A DNA stretch of 64,000 nucleotides from Oceanospirillum linum (GCF_900182785.1 NZ_FXTS01000004.1:124001-188000), one strand, 5' to 3'; positions 16,204 through 25,792 are shown, numbered from the stretch's first letter. A program made the numbers and translations. Notes: generated by a model not told the origin, from the sequence alone.

Positions 16204-17145
16204 ATGACGCCCGAAGAACAAAATTTCATGCGTAAGATCGAAGCAGAAGAAAAGATCGAGCCAAAAGACTGGATGCCTGCGCAATACCGGAAAAACCTGA
16301 TTCGTCAGATTTCGCAGCACGCACACTCTGAGGTGATCGGCATGCAGCCGGAAGGTAATTACATTACCCGCGCACCATCACTGCGTCGCAAGGCCGTACT
16401 GATCTCTAAAGTACAGGATGAAGCGGGTCATGGCCTGTACCTGTACAGTGCGGCAGAAACACTGGGCATATCACGCTCAGAGATGATCGAGCAGCTGCAA
16501 AGTGGTAAAGCCAAATACTCCTCCATCTTCAACTACCCGGTACTGACCTGGGCTGATGTTGCGGCGATTGGTTGGCTGGTTGATGGCGCCGCTATTGTCA
16601 ATCAGGTATCCCTGCAGCGTACCTCCTATGGCCCTTATTCCCGGGGCATGATCCGTATCTGTAAAGAAGAGTCTTTCCACCAGCGTCAGGGTTATAAAGC
16701 GATGCTTTCCCTGGCCAAAGGCTCTCCTGAGCAAAAAGCGATGGCTCAGGATGCACTGAACCGTTTCTACTGGCCTGCACTGATGATGTTTGGCCCCCAT
16801 GACTCTGACTCTGCACATTCCCAAAAATCGATGGAGTGGAAGATCAAGCGTGAAACCAACGACGACCTGCGTCAGAAGTTTGTAGACCAGACGGTTAAGC
16901 AGATCGAAGTACTGGGCCTTGAGCACCCGGATCAGGCGATCAAATGGAACGAAGAGCGTGGTCACTACGATAGCTCTGACCTCAACTGGGATGAGTTCTG
17001 GAGCGTTATCAACGGTAACGGTCACTGTAACCGTCAGCGCGTTGAACACCACATTGCTGCTCACGACGAAGGTGAGTGGGTACGTGATGCCATCACTGCA
17101 TACAACGAAAAGAAAAGAGCTAAGAAAGCTCAGCACGCAGCGTAA
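16204..17145 (+). CDS. paaA: 1,2-phenylacetyl-CoA epoxidase subunit A (catalytic)
   Basis: The 313-residue di-iron oxygenase subunit aligns by eye with E. coli PaaA from the first residues (MTPEEQ..., then IEPKDWMPAQYRKNLIRQI). Iron ligands are in the first half (KVQDEAGHGLYLYSAAE) and in K-E-E-S-F-H-Q-R-Q-G. It epoxidises the ring of phenylacetyl-CoA, the key step of aerobic phenylacetate degradation, in complex with PaaB, PaaC and PaaE. The start at 16204 is chosen over an upstream in-frame ATG because GGAGAG lies eight bases before it and it matches the family's N-terminus. It is first in the paaABCDE operon. Confidence 0.95.
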   Translation: MTPEEQNFMRKIEAEEKIEPKDWMPAQYRKNLIRQISQHAHSEVIGMQPEGNYITRAPSLRRKAVLISKVQDEAGHGLYLYSAAETLGISRSEMIEQLQSGKAKYSSIFNYPVLTWADVAAIGWLVDGAAIVNQVSLQRTSYGPYSRGMIRICKEESFHQRQGYKAMLSLAKGSPEQKAMAQDALNRFYWPALMMFGPHDSDSAHSQKSMEWKIKRETNDDLRQKFVDQTVKQIEVLGLEHPDQAIKWNEERGHYDSSDLNWDEFWSVINGNGHCNRQRVEHHIAAHDEGEWVRDAITAYNEKKRAKKAQHAA

Positions 17146-17159
17146 AGGGGATATCAACC

Positions 17160-17453
17160 ATGTCTGTTATTACTGAAAAACTTGAGTTATTCGAAGTATT
17201 CATCCGCTCCAAACGTGGCCTCGACCACAAGCATGTTGGTAGCCTGCACGCTGAAGATCAGGAACAGGCTCTGGAATACGCACGAGACTGTTACACCCGT
17301 CGCAGTGAAGGTGTCAGCATCTGGGTTGTTAAGTCTTCTGATATCTGTGCCTCCCAGGAAGACGATGCGGATAGCTTCTACGACCCTAACGATGACAAGC
17401 CATACCGTCATGCCACTTATTACGTTCTGCCTGACCCTGTGAACAATATGTAA
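17160..17453 (+). CDS. paaB: 1,2-phenylacetyl-CoA epoxidase subunit B
   Basis: The 97-residue subunit contains the PaaB signature FEVFIRSKRGLDHKHVGSLHA, then Y-A-R-D-C-Y-T-R-R and a Y-R-H-A-T-Y-Y-V-L-P end. In the known complex PaaB bridges PaaAC heterodimers and is needed for activity with the reductase. It starts 14 bases after paaA with an AAGGGG ribosome site. Length and sequence are normal for the family. Confidence 0.95.
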   Translation: MSVITEKLELFEVFIRSKRGLDHKHVGSLHAEDQEQALEYARDCYTRRSEGVSIWVVKSSDICASQEDDADSFYDPNDDKPYRHATYYVLPDPVNNM

Positions 17454-17511
17454 TCACGTCTACGTACCAGTACGTGAACATAACCGGGTAAAAGGTGAGG
17501 AGAAAAAAATA

Positions 17512-18276
17512 ATGAGTGAAGCAATAAAAGCGGCAACGCTTGAATACACCACCCGCCTGGGTGACGACTCAGTGGTACTGGGTCACCGCATTTCAGAGTG
17601 GATCAGCTATGGTCCTTTCCTGGAAGAAGATATCGCCTACGGCAACGTATCCCTCGACTACATCGGTCGTGCGCGCATGTTCTACACCTATGCGGCAGAG
17701 CTGGCTAACGATGGCCGTGACGAAGACGATTTCGCTTACATGCGTAATGATCGTGAATACCGCAACCTGCTGCTGATGGAGATGCCGAAAGGTGACTTCG
17801 CCTATTCACAGGTTCGTCAGCTGTTCGCCGATGTCTACTACACCTATCTGCTGCCTGAGCTGCTGAAATCCAAAGACGAAACCCTGTCTGCGATTGCAGC
17901 TAAAGCGATCAAGGAAACCAAATATCACCTGCGCCGCAGCCGTGATTGGGTTCTGCGTCTGGGTGACGGCACTGAAGAGAGCCACAAGCGCACTCAGAAA
18001 GCGGTTGATGCTCTGTGGGGCTACACCCATGAGCTGTTCGATATGGACGAAACTGAACAGCTGCTGGCTGACGCAGGTATCGGCGTTGACGTATCTAGGT
18101 TGCGTGATGCGTGGCTGGCAAAAGTAACCGAAATCCTGACGGAAGCAACCCTGACGTTACCAACTGAAGAGTGGGCCGTCCGTGGGGGACGTATCGGTTA
18201 TCACACTGAGAACCTGGGCCATATGCTGACCGAAATGCAGATCGTGCATCGTTCCTTCCCAGGCTGCAAGTGGTAA
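17512..18276 (+). CDS. paaC: 1,2-phenylacetyl-CoA epoxidase subunit C (structural)
   Basis: The 254-residue protein is a ferritin-like, non-catalytic partner of PaaA. PaaC-typical stretches are visible: L-G-H-R-I-S-E-W near 25-32, I-A-Y-G-N-V-S-L-D-Y-I-G, a K-E-T-K-Y-H-L-R-R-S helix and the C-terminal G-R-I-G-Y-H-T-E-N-L-G-H-M-L-T-E-M. It stabilises PaaA and helps shape the acyl-CoA site. A good AGGTGAGGAG ribosome site precedes it. A strong hairpin follows at 18332-18360, ahead of paaD. Confidence 0.95.
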   Translation: MSEAIKAATLEYTTRLGDDSVVLGHRISEWISYGPFLEEDIAYGNVSLDYIGRARMFYTYAAELANDGRDEDDFAYMRNDREYRNLLLMEMPKGDFAYSQVRQLFADVYYTYLLPELLKSKDETLSAIAAKAIKETKYHLRRSRDWVLRLGDGTEESHKRTQKAVDALWGYTHELFDMDETEQLLADAGIGVDVSRLRDAWLAKVTEILTEATLTLPTEEWAVRGGRIGYHTENLGHMLTEMQIVHRSFPGCKW

Positions 18277-18331
18277 CAACGGCTGCACCTGTTCGTGGAT
18301 AAATTGCCACGAAACTGTGACAACTGAGTCT

Positions 18332-18360
18332 CTGATGCCTGCCTGAAGGCAGCGCATCAG
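18332..18360 (+). other. Intra-operon hairpin between paaC and paaD
   Basis: CTGATGC pairs with GCATCAG, with an inner TGCCT/AGGCA stem. There is no T-run, so it is more likely an mRNA stability or processing element that sets subunit ratios than a terminator. Confidence 0.5.
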
Positions 18361-18381
18361 CCCATTTGAGGTACTCGTGCC

Positions 18382-18921
18382 ATGACAGAAATCCCATTAA
18401 TGCCGGTTGAGCAGTACGAGCGACTACAGCTGCGCAGCGATGAAGCGGTTAAGGATCTCTGGGATCTGCTGGATGCAGTGAAAGACCCGGAAGTTCCGGC
18501 ACTCAGTCTCTGGGATCTGGGCGTGCTGCGTGATATCAAGCGTAACGGTAAACAGATTGTCGTGACCATCACGCCAACCTACTCCGGCTGCCCTGCCATG
18601 AACGCGATGGCAGAAGATATCACTCAGGCACTGAATGATGCCGGTTTTTCGGATGTCGAGATCAAAACCAGTCTGGCCCCAGCCTGGAGTTCAGAATGGA
18701 TGACTCAGGAAGGCCGTCGTAAGCTCAGAAATTATGGTATAGCGCCTCCGGAAGATGCTGAGCTGGACGAAGATGGCTTAACACCGGATGCCCATGCCCT
18801 GTGCCCGCATTGCAGTTCACGAAATACCCGCCGGATCAGTGAGTTTGGCTCTACCGCCTGTAAAGCCCTGTTCCAGTGCAACGACTGCAATGAGCCTTTT
18901 GACTACTTTAAGAAGATCTGA
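18382..18921 (+). CDS. paaD: Phenylacetyl-CoA epoxidase maturation protein PaaD
   Basis: The 179-residue protein has an N-terminal MIP18/DUF59 domain (V-K-D-P-E-V-P, then T-Y-S-G-C-P-A-M with a conserved Cys) and a C-terminal zinc ribbon (C-P-H-C near 140 and C-N-D-C near 167). PaaD is not part of the catalytic complex and is thought to assist iron-sulfur cluster assembly for PaaE. It lies in the usual position between paaC and paaE. Its ATG has GAGG about 11 bases upstream. Confidence 0.93.
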   Translation: MTEIPLMPVEQYERLQLRSDEAVKDLWDLLDAVKDPEVPALSLWDLGVLRDIKRNGKQIVVTITPTYSGCPAMNAMAEDITQALNDAGFSDVEIKTSLAPAWSSEWMTQEGRRKLRNYGIAPPEDAELDEDGLTPDAHALCPHCSSRNTRRISEFGSTACKALFQCNDCNEPFDYFKKI

Positions 18922-19092
18922 AACAAGAACCCTGAGACAAAACACGCTGATTCAGGATGATCTGGCCGGTCAAAAACAGCACAGAGTGTGGAACTACAAA
19001 AATAATCAGAGAACCCGCACCGGATATCTCATTTCCAGTGCCGGTTCCGGCGAGGCTCCCACTGAGTCAGCCAACAGGATATAGGTGACATC

Positions 19093-20190
19093 ATGTCTGA
19101 CACCCAGTTTTACACACTAAAAATCGCGGATGTACAGCCGGAAACGGACACCGCGATCTGTGTAACCTTCGATGTTCCTGCGGAACTGAAAGAGAAATTT
19201 AATTTCATTCAGGGTCAGTTCCTGACTCTGCGCGCCATGATCAATGGTGAAGACGTTCGTCGTTCTTACTCCATCTGCTCCGGCGTAACGGATGGTCACA
19301 TGCGTGTGGGCATCAAGCGTGTTGATGGCGGTCGTTTCTCTAACTACGCCAACGACGCGTTCAAGCCGGGTATGGATATTGAAGTGATGCCACCTCAGGG
19401 TAGCTTCTACTCCGAGCTGAAGGCAGATAACGCCAAAAATTATATGTGCATCGCGGCAGGTTCCGGTATCACGCCGATGATCTCCATCATGAAGTCCGTA
19501 CTGGATATCGAGCCAAACAGTAAAGTTACCCTGATCTATGGTAACCAGCGCAGTAACACTGTGATGTTTAAAGATGAGCTGAACTTCATCAAAAACCGTT
19601 ACATGAGCCGCTTCCAGTGGATTAACGTCATGGATTATGAAGATCAGGGTGCCGACCTACTGAACGGTCGAATCGACAACAAGAAAGGCTATGCCCTGCA
19701 GAAAGCCGGCCTGATCGATATTAAGAGCACCGACGAAGCCTTCATCTGTGGCCCTGAAGCCATGATGACTGAAGTTTCCCGCGGCTTCCGGATGGAAGGT
19801 CTGAGTGATGATCAGATCCACTATGAACTGTTCGCCAGCTCCTCTGCCGATGCAGAAGCAACCCTGGCTAAAGCACACGCCCGTGTTGAACAGTATGGCG
19901 AAAACAAAACCTCTAAAGTAACCGTTATCGCCGATGGGCGTTCAGTGATGTTTGACCTGGCAACTGTGGGTCAGAATATTCTGGATGCCGGAATGGAGGT
20001 GGGCATGGATCTGCCATATTCATGTAAAGGCGGCGTTTGCTCCACCTGCAAATGTAAGCTGACAAAAGGTGAAGTGGAGATGGATATCTCCCACGGCCTG
20101 GAACAACACGAGATAGATGCCGGTTATGTTCTGAGCTGTCAGGCGCACCCGATCTCTGACGAAGTGGTACTGGATTTCGATCAACGTTAA
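19093..20190 (+). CDS. paaE: Phenylacetyl-CoA epoxidase reductase PaaE
   Basis: The 365-residue fusion has an N-terminal ferredoxin-NADP reductase-like module (flavin motif R-R-S-Y-S-I-C near 56-62, G-S-G-I-T-P near 123, C-G-P-E near 223) and a C-terminal plant-type 2Fe-2S domain with C-x4-C-x2-C (C-K-G-G-V-C-S-T-C) and a fourth Cys in L-S-C-Q-A. It passes electrons from NADPH to the PaaA di-iron site. It follows paaD by 171 bases and ends the operon before a strong terminator. Ligase, isomerase and hydrolase genes (paaK, paaG, paaZ) are not in the window. Confidence 0.94.
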   Translation: MSDTQFYTLKIADVQPETDTAICVTFDVPAELKEKFNFIQGQFLTLRAMINGEDVRRSYSICSGVTDGHMRVGIKRVDGGRFSNYANDAFKPGMDIEVMPPQGSFYSELKADNAKNYMCIAAGSGITPMISIMKSVLDIEPNSKVTLIYGNQRSNTVMFKDELNFIKNRYMSRFQWINVMDYEDQGADLLNGRIDNKKGYALQKAGLIDIKSTDEAFICGPEAMMTEVSRGFRMEGLSDDQIHYELFASSSADAEATLAKAHARVEQYGENKTSKVTVIADGRSVMFDLATVGQNILDAGMEVGMDLPYSCKGGVCSTCKCKLTKGEVEMDISHGLEQHEIDAGYVLSCQAHPISDEVVLDFDQR

Positions 20191-20212
20191 CCTCGTACCG
20201 GGTTCGTTCACT

Positions 20213-20241
20213 AAAAAGCCCTGATTTTATCAGGGCTTTTT
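20213..20241. terminator. Bidirectional terminator after paaE
   Basis: A perfect 13-bp stem, AAAAAGCCCTGAT/ATCAGGGCTTTTT, with a three-base loop and T-runs on both strands. It ends the paa operon and probably also the convergent yeeN gene. Confidence 0.92.
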
Positions 20242-20288
20242 AGTATTTGAGATCTGAGATAATCGCGTCAGCATATTCTGCCGATCAC

Positions 20289-21008
20289 TCAATACTCAGC
20301 ATTGTGGTAAACATTCTGTACATCATCCAGGAAGTTCAGCATATCCAGGAATTTGTCCATGGTTTCCACATCGTCACCGGAGATAGCGGTCATGTTGTGC
20401 GGTACAAACTGGATCTCATCCACTTCCAGCTCAACATCTTCACCAACCAGAGCGGTTATAGCCGTCTTAGCTTTAGCATAGTCCGTGTGTGGAGCAAATA
20501 CCGTCAGCTTACCATCCTCATTCTCGATATCGGTCACATCAACATCGGCTTCCATAAGGGCTTCCAGCACCGCTTCTTCGTCTTCATAAGCGAAAACAAA
20601 GATCGCGCTGTGGTCGAACATATGACTGACACTGCCCTGACCACCAATTTTGCATTTGGCTTTGTTAAAGCATGTGCGCACATCACCAAAGGTACGGTTT
20701 GGGTTATCGGTCAGACAATCGACAATCACCATAGTGCCGCCCGGACCAAAGCCTTCGTAGCGTGCCGTTGAAAAATCTTCTCCGCCGCCGCCTTTTGCTT
20801 TATCCAGAGCTTTATCGATAACGTGTCCGGGTACCTGATCTTTCTTTGCCCGATCAATCAGGCTCCGCAGAGACAAGTTACCATCAGGCTCAACGCCACC
20901 AGCTTTGGCACAGACATAGATCTCACGGCCATATTTACTGTACAGCTTAGCTTTGGCGTCCGACGTTTTAGCCATGGACTCTTTTCGGTTTTGAAAGGCT
21001 CTGCCCAT
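20289..21008 (-). CDS. yeeN: YebC/PmpR-TACO1 family protein, YeeN-type
   Basis: The 239-residue protein contains the family signatures L-I-D-R-A-K, V-I-D-K-A-L-D-K-A-K-G-G-G, Y-E-G-F-G-P-G-G and N-R-T-F-G-D-V-R-T, and its short N-terminus (MGRAFQNRK) and overall pattern are closer to E. coli YeeN than to YebC. Members have been described as DNA-binding regulators and, more recently, as translation factors that relieve ribosome stalling; which applies here cannot be decided. GGGA lies eight bases before the ATG. It is monocistronic, since its neighbours on both sides run on the plus strand. Confidence 0.88.
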   Translation of the reverse strand: MGRAFQNRKESMAKTSDAKAKLYSKYGREIYVCAKAGGVEPDGNLSLRSLIDRAKKDQVPGHVIDKALDKAKGGGGEDFSTARYEGFGPGGTMVIVDCLTDNPNRTFGDVRTCFNKAKCKIGGQGSVSHMFDHSAIFVFAYEDEEAVLEALMEADVDVTDIENEDGKLTVFAPHTDYAKAKTAITALVGEDVELEVDEIQFVPHNMTAISGDDVETMDKFLDMLNFLDDVQNVYHNAEY

Positions 21009-21287
21009 ACCATTATCCCGTTTTATTGGTTTAAAACACGGATTTTACCCCTAAGCGCGAAGCGTTAAAACTATCGGCTGAGATTCCTGCCCAAGATAAG
21101 GGCTCAACCTGCAATGTTTCTGTGAACAGCAACACCTTAACCAGCGATAAGCCAGATAGAAAAATTAAGTATAGCGACTCCACTAAAGCACACCTCAATG
21201 TAAAACTCTGCAATATCCTGTAACATTAGCGTTACCAATAAAAAAAATAGATCTTATTACTCCCCTATTCAATGTAAGGGTACAGAT

Positions 21288-22376
21288 ATGTGGTTTAACA
21301 ACGGACTGAAAACAGAAAATGAGGCTCTGAAACAGGAGCTTATGCAGCTTAAACAGCAGTACAAAAGCGAAGTACAACAGCTGCAGGAAGTCATTGAAGA
21401 GAAAGAGAGTCATATCCGCTATATTCAACAGGCATCAGAAGATTTTTCCAACATTATGCCCTGTGTTCTTCAGGGCGGAGATATGCTGGATACCATACGG
21501 GATGGACTGGCTTCCAGCGCTGAAGCGCTTATTGAAGAACGTAAAGCCCAGAAGCAGATGAACGATGTTTTTGCTGAAACCCGGGATGCCTTAGCTCGCC
21601 TTGAAAGTCGGGCTCACTTTATCAGTGAACATGCCGGTAAAAGTATGACTGCGGTTTCCGTGCTGGATAAAACCGCTGTAGGAATCAGTAAACTGGTTTC
21701 AGCTATTCAGGAGATCTCAGATCAGACTAATTTATTAGCCCTGAATGCAGCAATTGAAGCCGCCAGAGCCGGTGAGGCAGGTCGTGGCTTTGCAGTAGTC
21801 GCCGATGAGGTGCGCCAGTTAGCAGCCAAGGCCCATGAGGCCAGCAGTCAGATTGAATCTCTGATCAGCCAGGTTATCTCTCAGACCAATAGTATTAAGA
21901 TCATGGTAAGTGAGAACCAGCAAAGCACTGAAGAGATCTCAGCATCGTCATCTCAAATTGATCATGTGGTTGAGCACGTTCTGGAGCGCTCCACACATAT
22001 GCAAACCGTGATCAGCCAGTCCACAACGTCAGCGTTCCTGAACACAGTGAAACTGGATCATGCAGTCTGGAAGAATCATGTCTATCGACTGATCGACAAG
22101 CAACAGTTCAGCAGCAGCGTAAACGCCCATACAGAATGCCGTTTAGGTAACTGGTATTTTAACGGCTATGGGGCAAAACATTACAGCCATCTGCAAAGTT
22201 TTAAAGACCTGGATCGTCCACATAAGCAGGTACATGACTGTGGCAGATCCGCTTTAAAAGCCGGGGCCGATGGTGATACCCATGCAATGCTGAAGCACCT
22301 TCAGTGTATGGAGGATGCCAGTCTTGAAGTAACTCAATGCCTTGACCGGCTGATGCAGGACGCCAATAAGCTTTAA
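21288..22376 (+). CDS. Cytoplasmic chemoreceptor with C-terminal CZB zinc-binding domain
   Basis: The 362-residue receptor lacks membrane segments. A coiled coil (about 8-45) leads into a short signalling hairpin with tip D-Q-T-N-L-L-A-L-N-A-A-I-E-A-A-R (about 145-165), then a CZB domain at about 250-320. Its zinc ligands are visible: H in K-L-D-H-A-V-W-K, C in E-C-R-L-G-N-W-Y and H in D-R-P-H-K-Q-V-H. CZB domains in related receptors sense zinc availability or oxidants such as hypochlorite through the Cys. It is an isolated gene ending in a clear terminator. Confidence 0.9.
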   Translation: MWFNNGLKTENEALKQELMQLKQQYKSEVQQLQEVIEEKESHIRYIQQASEDFSNIMPCVLQGGDMLDTIRDGLASSAEALIEERKAQKQMNDVFAETRDALARLESRAHFISEHAGKSMTAVSVLDKTAVGISKLVSAIQEISDQTNLLALNAAIEAARAGEAGRGFAVVADEVRQLAAKAHEASSQIESLISQVISQTNSIKIMVSENQQSTEEISASSSQIDHVVEHVLERSTHMQTVISQSTTSAFLNTVKLDHAVWKNHVYRLIDKQQFSSSVNAHTECRLGNWYFNGYGAKHYSHLQSFKDLDRPHKQVHDCGRSALKAGADGDTHAMLKHLQCMEDASLEVTQCLDRLMQDANKL

Positions 22377-22401
22377 CTGATGATCATCCCCACCTGAAAA
22401 A

Positions 22402-22436
22402 ATACCGTTGGAGCTTATCTCTGCAACGGTATTTTT
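22402..22436. terminator. Terminator between the CZB receptor and fghA
   Basis: ATACCGTTG pairs with CAACGGTAT (9 bp), followed by T5 on the plus strand; A-rich bases before the stem give T's on the minus strand too. It serves both convergent genes. Confidence 0.85.
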
Positions 22437-22456
22437 ATCCCAACACCAGATATCAT

Positions 22457-23293
22457 TCAGCTCAGATAACGACTATGGAACCTGAGATGCTCTTCAATAA
22501 AGCTAGCGATAAAGTAATAGCTATGGTCATAGCCTTCCTGCATACGTAACTGCAGTGGATAACCTGACGCTTTCGCCGCCGCGACAAGATTCTCTGGCTT
22601 TAACTGACTCTGTAGAAAATCATCCCCATCACCCTGATCAACTAAGATAGGCAGATGCTCCTTCGCCTGTCGGATTAGCTCACAGCTATCATAAGCTTTC
22701 CAGGCCTCTCGATTATCCCCTAAATATGCGGTAAAGGCTTTCTCACCCCACGGCACATTGACAGGATTAACGATAGGGCTGAACGCTGAAACCGAGCAAA
22801 AATGCCCTGTGTTTTTCAGTGCCAGTGTTAGAGCACCATGTCCGCCCATCGAATGCCCGGAAATAGCACGTTTGTTCGTCACAGGAAAAACCGACTCAAT
22901 CAACTCCGGCAACTCTTTGAGTACGTAGTCTTCCATGCGGTAATGCTGCGCCCAGGGTTCCCGGGTTGCATTCAGATAAAAGCCGGCCCCTTGGCCCAGA
23001 TCATAGCCATCATCATCGGCAACGCCTTCCCCCCGAGGACTCGTATCCGGTGCCACAATAGCGATGCCCAGTTCTGCCGCCATACGTTGAGCACCGGCTT
23101 TTTGCATAAAGTTTTCATCGGTACAGGTCAGACCCGACAACCAATAGAGTACAGGTACGGGCTCTGTTGCTGCCTGGGGTGGTAAATAGATGGCAAAACG
23201 CATATCGCAGCCTAAGGCATCAGAACGGTGACGATACTGCTTGTGCCAACCGCCAAAACTGCGGTTACGGCTGATATTTTCCAAAGGTTCCAT
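22457..23293 (-). CDS. fghA: S-formylglutathione hydrolase
   Basis: The 278-residue alpha/beta hydrolase of the esterase D family has its nucleophile Ser148 in G-H-S-M-G-G-H-G, an acid in V-D-Q-G-D-G-D-D-F-L and a His in G-Y-D-H-S-Y-Y-F. It hydrolyses S-formylglutathione to formate and glutathione, the second step of formaldehyde detoxification. It lies 92 bases downstream of frmA on the same strand with its own AGGAG ribosome site, a standard two-gene operon. Confidence 0.95.
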   Translation of the reverse strand: MEPLENISRNRSFGGWHKQYRHRSDALGCDMRFAIYLPPQAATEPVPVLYWLSGLTCTDENFMQKAGAQRMAAELGIAIVAPDTSPRGEGVADDDGYDLGQGAGFYLNATREPWAQHYRMEDYVLKELPELIESVFPVTNKRAISGHSMGGHGALTLALKNTGHFCSVSAFSPIVNPVNVPWGEKAFTAYLGDNREAWKAYDSCELIRQAKEHLPILVDQGDGDDFLQSQLKPENLVAAAKASGYPLQLRMQEGYDHSYYFIASFIEEHLRFHSRYLS

Positions 23294-23385
23294 AAAACTC
23301 TCCTACTGAAAGCCGGGCAACCTCCCTTTAAAACAAGGGGCCCGACTTTGTCATAACATCAGCTCAATCGCTTTTGAGATTCCGT

Positions 23386-24510
23386 TTAGTAGTGAATGAC
23401 ACTACGAATCGATTTGCCTTCGTGCATCAGATCAAAGGCTTCATTAATCTGCTCCAGCGGCAGGGTATGGGTGATAAAGTCATTAAGAGCAAACTTACCC
23501 GCCAGATAATCCTCCACAATGCCCGGCAGCTCAGAGCGACCTTTTACACCACCAAAAGCGGAACCACGCCATACACGCCCCGTCACCAGCTGGAACGGAC
23601 GGGTAGAGATCTCCTGACCCGCACCGGCAACACCGATAATCACGGACTCACCCCAGCCTTTGTGACAGCACTCAAGTGCAGAGCGCATGACATCAACATT
23701 ACCGATACACTCAAATGAGTAATCCACACCACCATCGGTCAACTCAACAATCACATCCTGAATCGGCTTGTCATAATCTTTTGGATTGATGCAATCGGTT
23801 GCCCCCAGTTTCTGCGCCAACTCAAACTTGGACTCATTGATATCAATGCAGATAATGCGACTGGCCTTAGCCATAGTGGCACCAATAATCGCCGACAGAC
23901 CAATGCCACCCAGACCAAAAATGGCAACGCTTGCCCCTTCTTCGACCTTGGCGGTATTCATCACCGCCCCCATACCTGTCGTCACACCACAACCCAGCAG
24001 GCAGATCTCTTCCAGCGGTGCGTCTTTGTTTACTTTTGCCAAAGAGATTTCCGGCAGTACGGTGTATTCCGAGAAGGTAGAACAGCCCATATAGTGATAG
24101 ATCGGCTGACCATCTTTGTAGAAACGGGTGGTGCCGTCCGGCATCAGGCCTTTACCCTGAGTCTCACGCACCGCCTGACACAGGTTCGTTTTACCTGATT
24201 TACAGAACTTACACTCACCACACTCAGCGGTGTACAGAGGAATCACATGGTCGCCGACGGCAACACTGGTGACACCTTCACCCACCGCTTCAACAATACC
24301 ACCACCTTCATGGCCCAGAATTGCAGGAAAGATCCCTTCAGGGTCATCGCCAGACAGTGTAAACGCATCTGTATGACACACGCCTGTTGCAATAATTTTT
24401 ACCAGTACCTCACCTTTCTGAGGTGGCATCACATCCACTTCTTCAATAGACAGCGGCTGATTCGGGCCCCAGGCAATCGCGGCACGGGATTTGATCATAG
24501 GTTGGGTCAT
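23386..24510 (-). CDS. frmA: S-(hydroxymethyl)glutathione dehydrogenase (class III alcohol dehydrogenase)
   Basis: The zinc-dependent dehydrogenase (374 residues from the chosen start) shows G-V-C-H-T-D-A, G-H-E-G-G-G, the structural-zinc cysteines (C-G-E-C-K-F-C-K-S-G-K-T-N-L-C) and the NAD motif G-L-G-G-I-G. It oxidises the glutathione adduct of formaldehyde to S-formylglutathione. The frame opens 39 bases earlier, but the ATG at 24510 has GGAG seven bases upstream and fits the family start (MTQPMIKSRAAIAW). It is the first gene of the frmA-fghA operon and divergent from a LysR regulator. Confidence 0.95.
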   Translation of the reverse strand: MTQPMIKSRAAIAWGPNQPLSIEEVDVMPPQKGEVLVKIIATGVCHTDAFTLSGDDPEGIFPAILGHEGGGIVEAVGEGVTSVAVGDHVIPLYTAECGECKFCKSGKTNLCQAVRETQGKGLMPDGTTRFYKDGQPIYHYMGCSTFSEYTVLPEISLAKVNKDAPLEEICLLGCGVTTGMGAVMNTAKVEEGASVAIFGLGGIGLSAIIGATMAKASRIICIDINESKFELAQKLGATDCINPKDYDKPIQDVIVELTDGGVDYSFECIGNVDVMRSALECCHKGWGESVIIGVAGAGQEISTRPFQLVTGRVWRGSAFGGVKGRSELPGIVEDYLAGKFALNDFITHTLPLEQINEAFDLMHEGKSIRSVIHY

Positions 24511-24656
24511 CGTGTTCTCCGATAAAAGTAAAATAAGGCATTGCGTCAAGTTTAGCTGTTACAGAGAAAAGCATAATCACTAAAAATATAAAATCACTCT
24601 TACCAGTATGTAATAATCAGATATTCATCTAAGACGGAAAAAAGAAGGGCTGCCGA

Positions 24657-25520
24657 ATGAACTGGGAAGGCGTGAATGAATTTGTTGCCGTTTATGAAAC
24701 CGGAGGCTTTACCTCCGCAGCCCAACAGTTGAGCTGCTCGACGGCACAGGTCAGCCGACAGATTGGAAAGTTAGAAAATCGTCTGGGCAGTAAGCTTTTC
24801 TATCGAACAACCCGCAAGGTTTCCGCCACTGAAGCAGGTCAGATCTACTACCAGCACTGCCGCCAGATTCTGGATGCCCTGGACGATGCGGAACGTGCTC
24901 TTACGGATCTGCAGGCCAGCCCCAGAGGCAGGCTGAAAATCACGGCACCTGTAGCCTATGGCGAGAGTCATATCACGCCCTTGCTTAATAATTTTATGCA
25001 ACACTACCCGGAACTGGAGCTACAGTGCCTGCTGACAAACCAGACGATAGACCTGATTACCGACAGCTACGATCTGGCAATTCGGTTGGGACGATTGAGT
25101 GACTCCAGCATGATCGCCCGGCGCCTCTCAAGTCGCAGGCTCTATGTATGTGCATCACCAGACTATATCCATCGACATGGCGAACCCCATACCTTATCTG
25201 AACTCAGTCATCACATCTGTTTGCAGGGCACCCTGGATTACTGGCGCTTCCGAACAGATGGTCAGGAGCGCAGTCTGCGTATTCAGGGTCGTATTCGCTG
25301 CAACAGTGGCCACGCTTTACTGGATGCCGCGCTGAAAGGACTGGGCATCGTCCAGCTACCAGATTATTACGTTGAACACGCCTTGAAAGAGAAGACCCTG
25401 GTTAGCTTACTGGAAAGCTATCAGTGTGAAGATGAAGGTATCTGGGCGCTTTACCCGCAAAACCGACTGCTATCACCAAAGGTTCGACTGTTAGTGGACT
25501 ACCTGATAGAAAATTTCTGA
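24657..25520 (+). CDS. LysR-family transcriptional regulator
   Basis: The 287-residue LysR protein has an N-terminal helix-turn-helix (F-V-A-V-Y-E-T-G-G-F-T-S-A-A-Q-Q-L, then R-Q-I-G-K-L-E-N-R-L) and a type 2 periplasmic-binding-like effector domain from about 90. It belongs to the large CrgA/AaeR-like group. It is divergent from frmA with a 146-base shared promoter region, so it is a good candidate regulator of formaldehyde detoxification. Its effector is unknown. The ATG has AAGG upstream. Confidence 0.85.
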   Translation: MNWEGVNEFVAVYETGGFTSAAQQLSCSTAQVSRQIGKLENRLGSKLFYRTTRKVSATEAGQIYYQHCRQILDALDDAERALTDLQASPRGRLKITAPVAYGESHITPLLNNFMQHYPELELQCLLTNQTIDLITDSYDLAIRLGRLSDSSMIARRLSSRRLYVCASPDYIHRHGEPHTLSELSHHICLQGTLDYWRFRTDGQERSLRIQGRIRCNSGHALLDAALKGLGIVQLPDYYVEHALKEKTLVSLLESYQCEDEGIWALYPQNRLLSPKVRLLVDYLIENF

Positions 25521-25792
25521 AGCCCTGCGAACGCCTGTCACCCGGCTGGAACCCAGTATGAACGAGCATCTGGCCGGATAGGTATCAAAAAAATAGAACT
25601 TTTAATGTATAGAGTTTCAAATAAACATTTAAAAGTAATATATTTTAGCTACACTGATACTAACTGTTACAGTCATGCCCTAGACAAATAAATACAGCTA
25701 TATCCGGGATGACAATTACTCAGGCAAAGCCACCTTTACGTATACGATGGGCCTGATTTTTCAGATTTTTGACATCGCCAGGATGCACTTGC

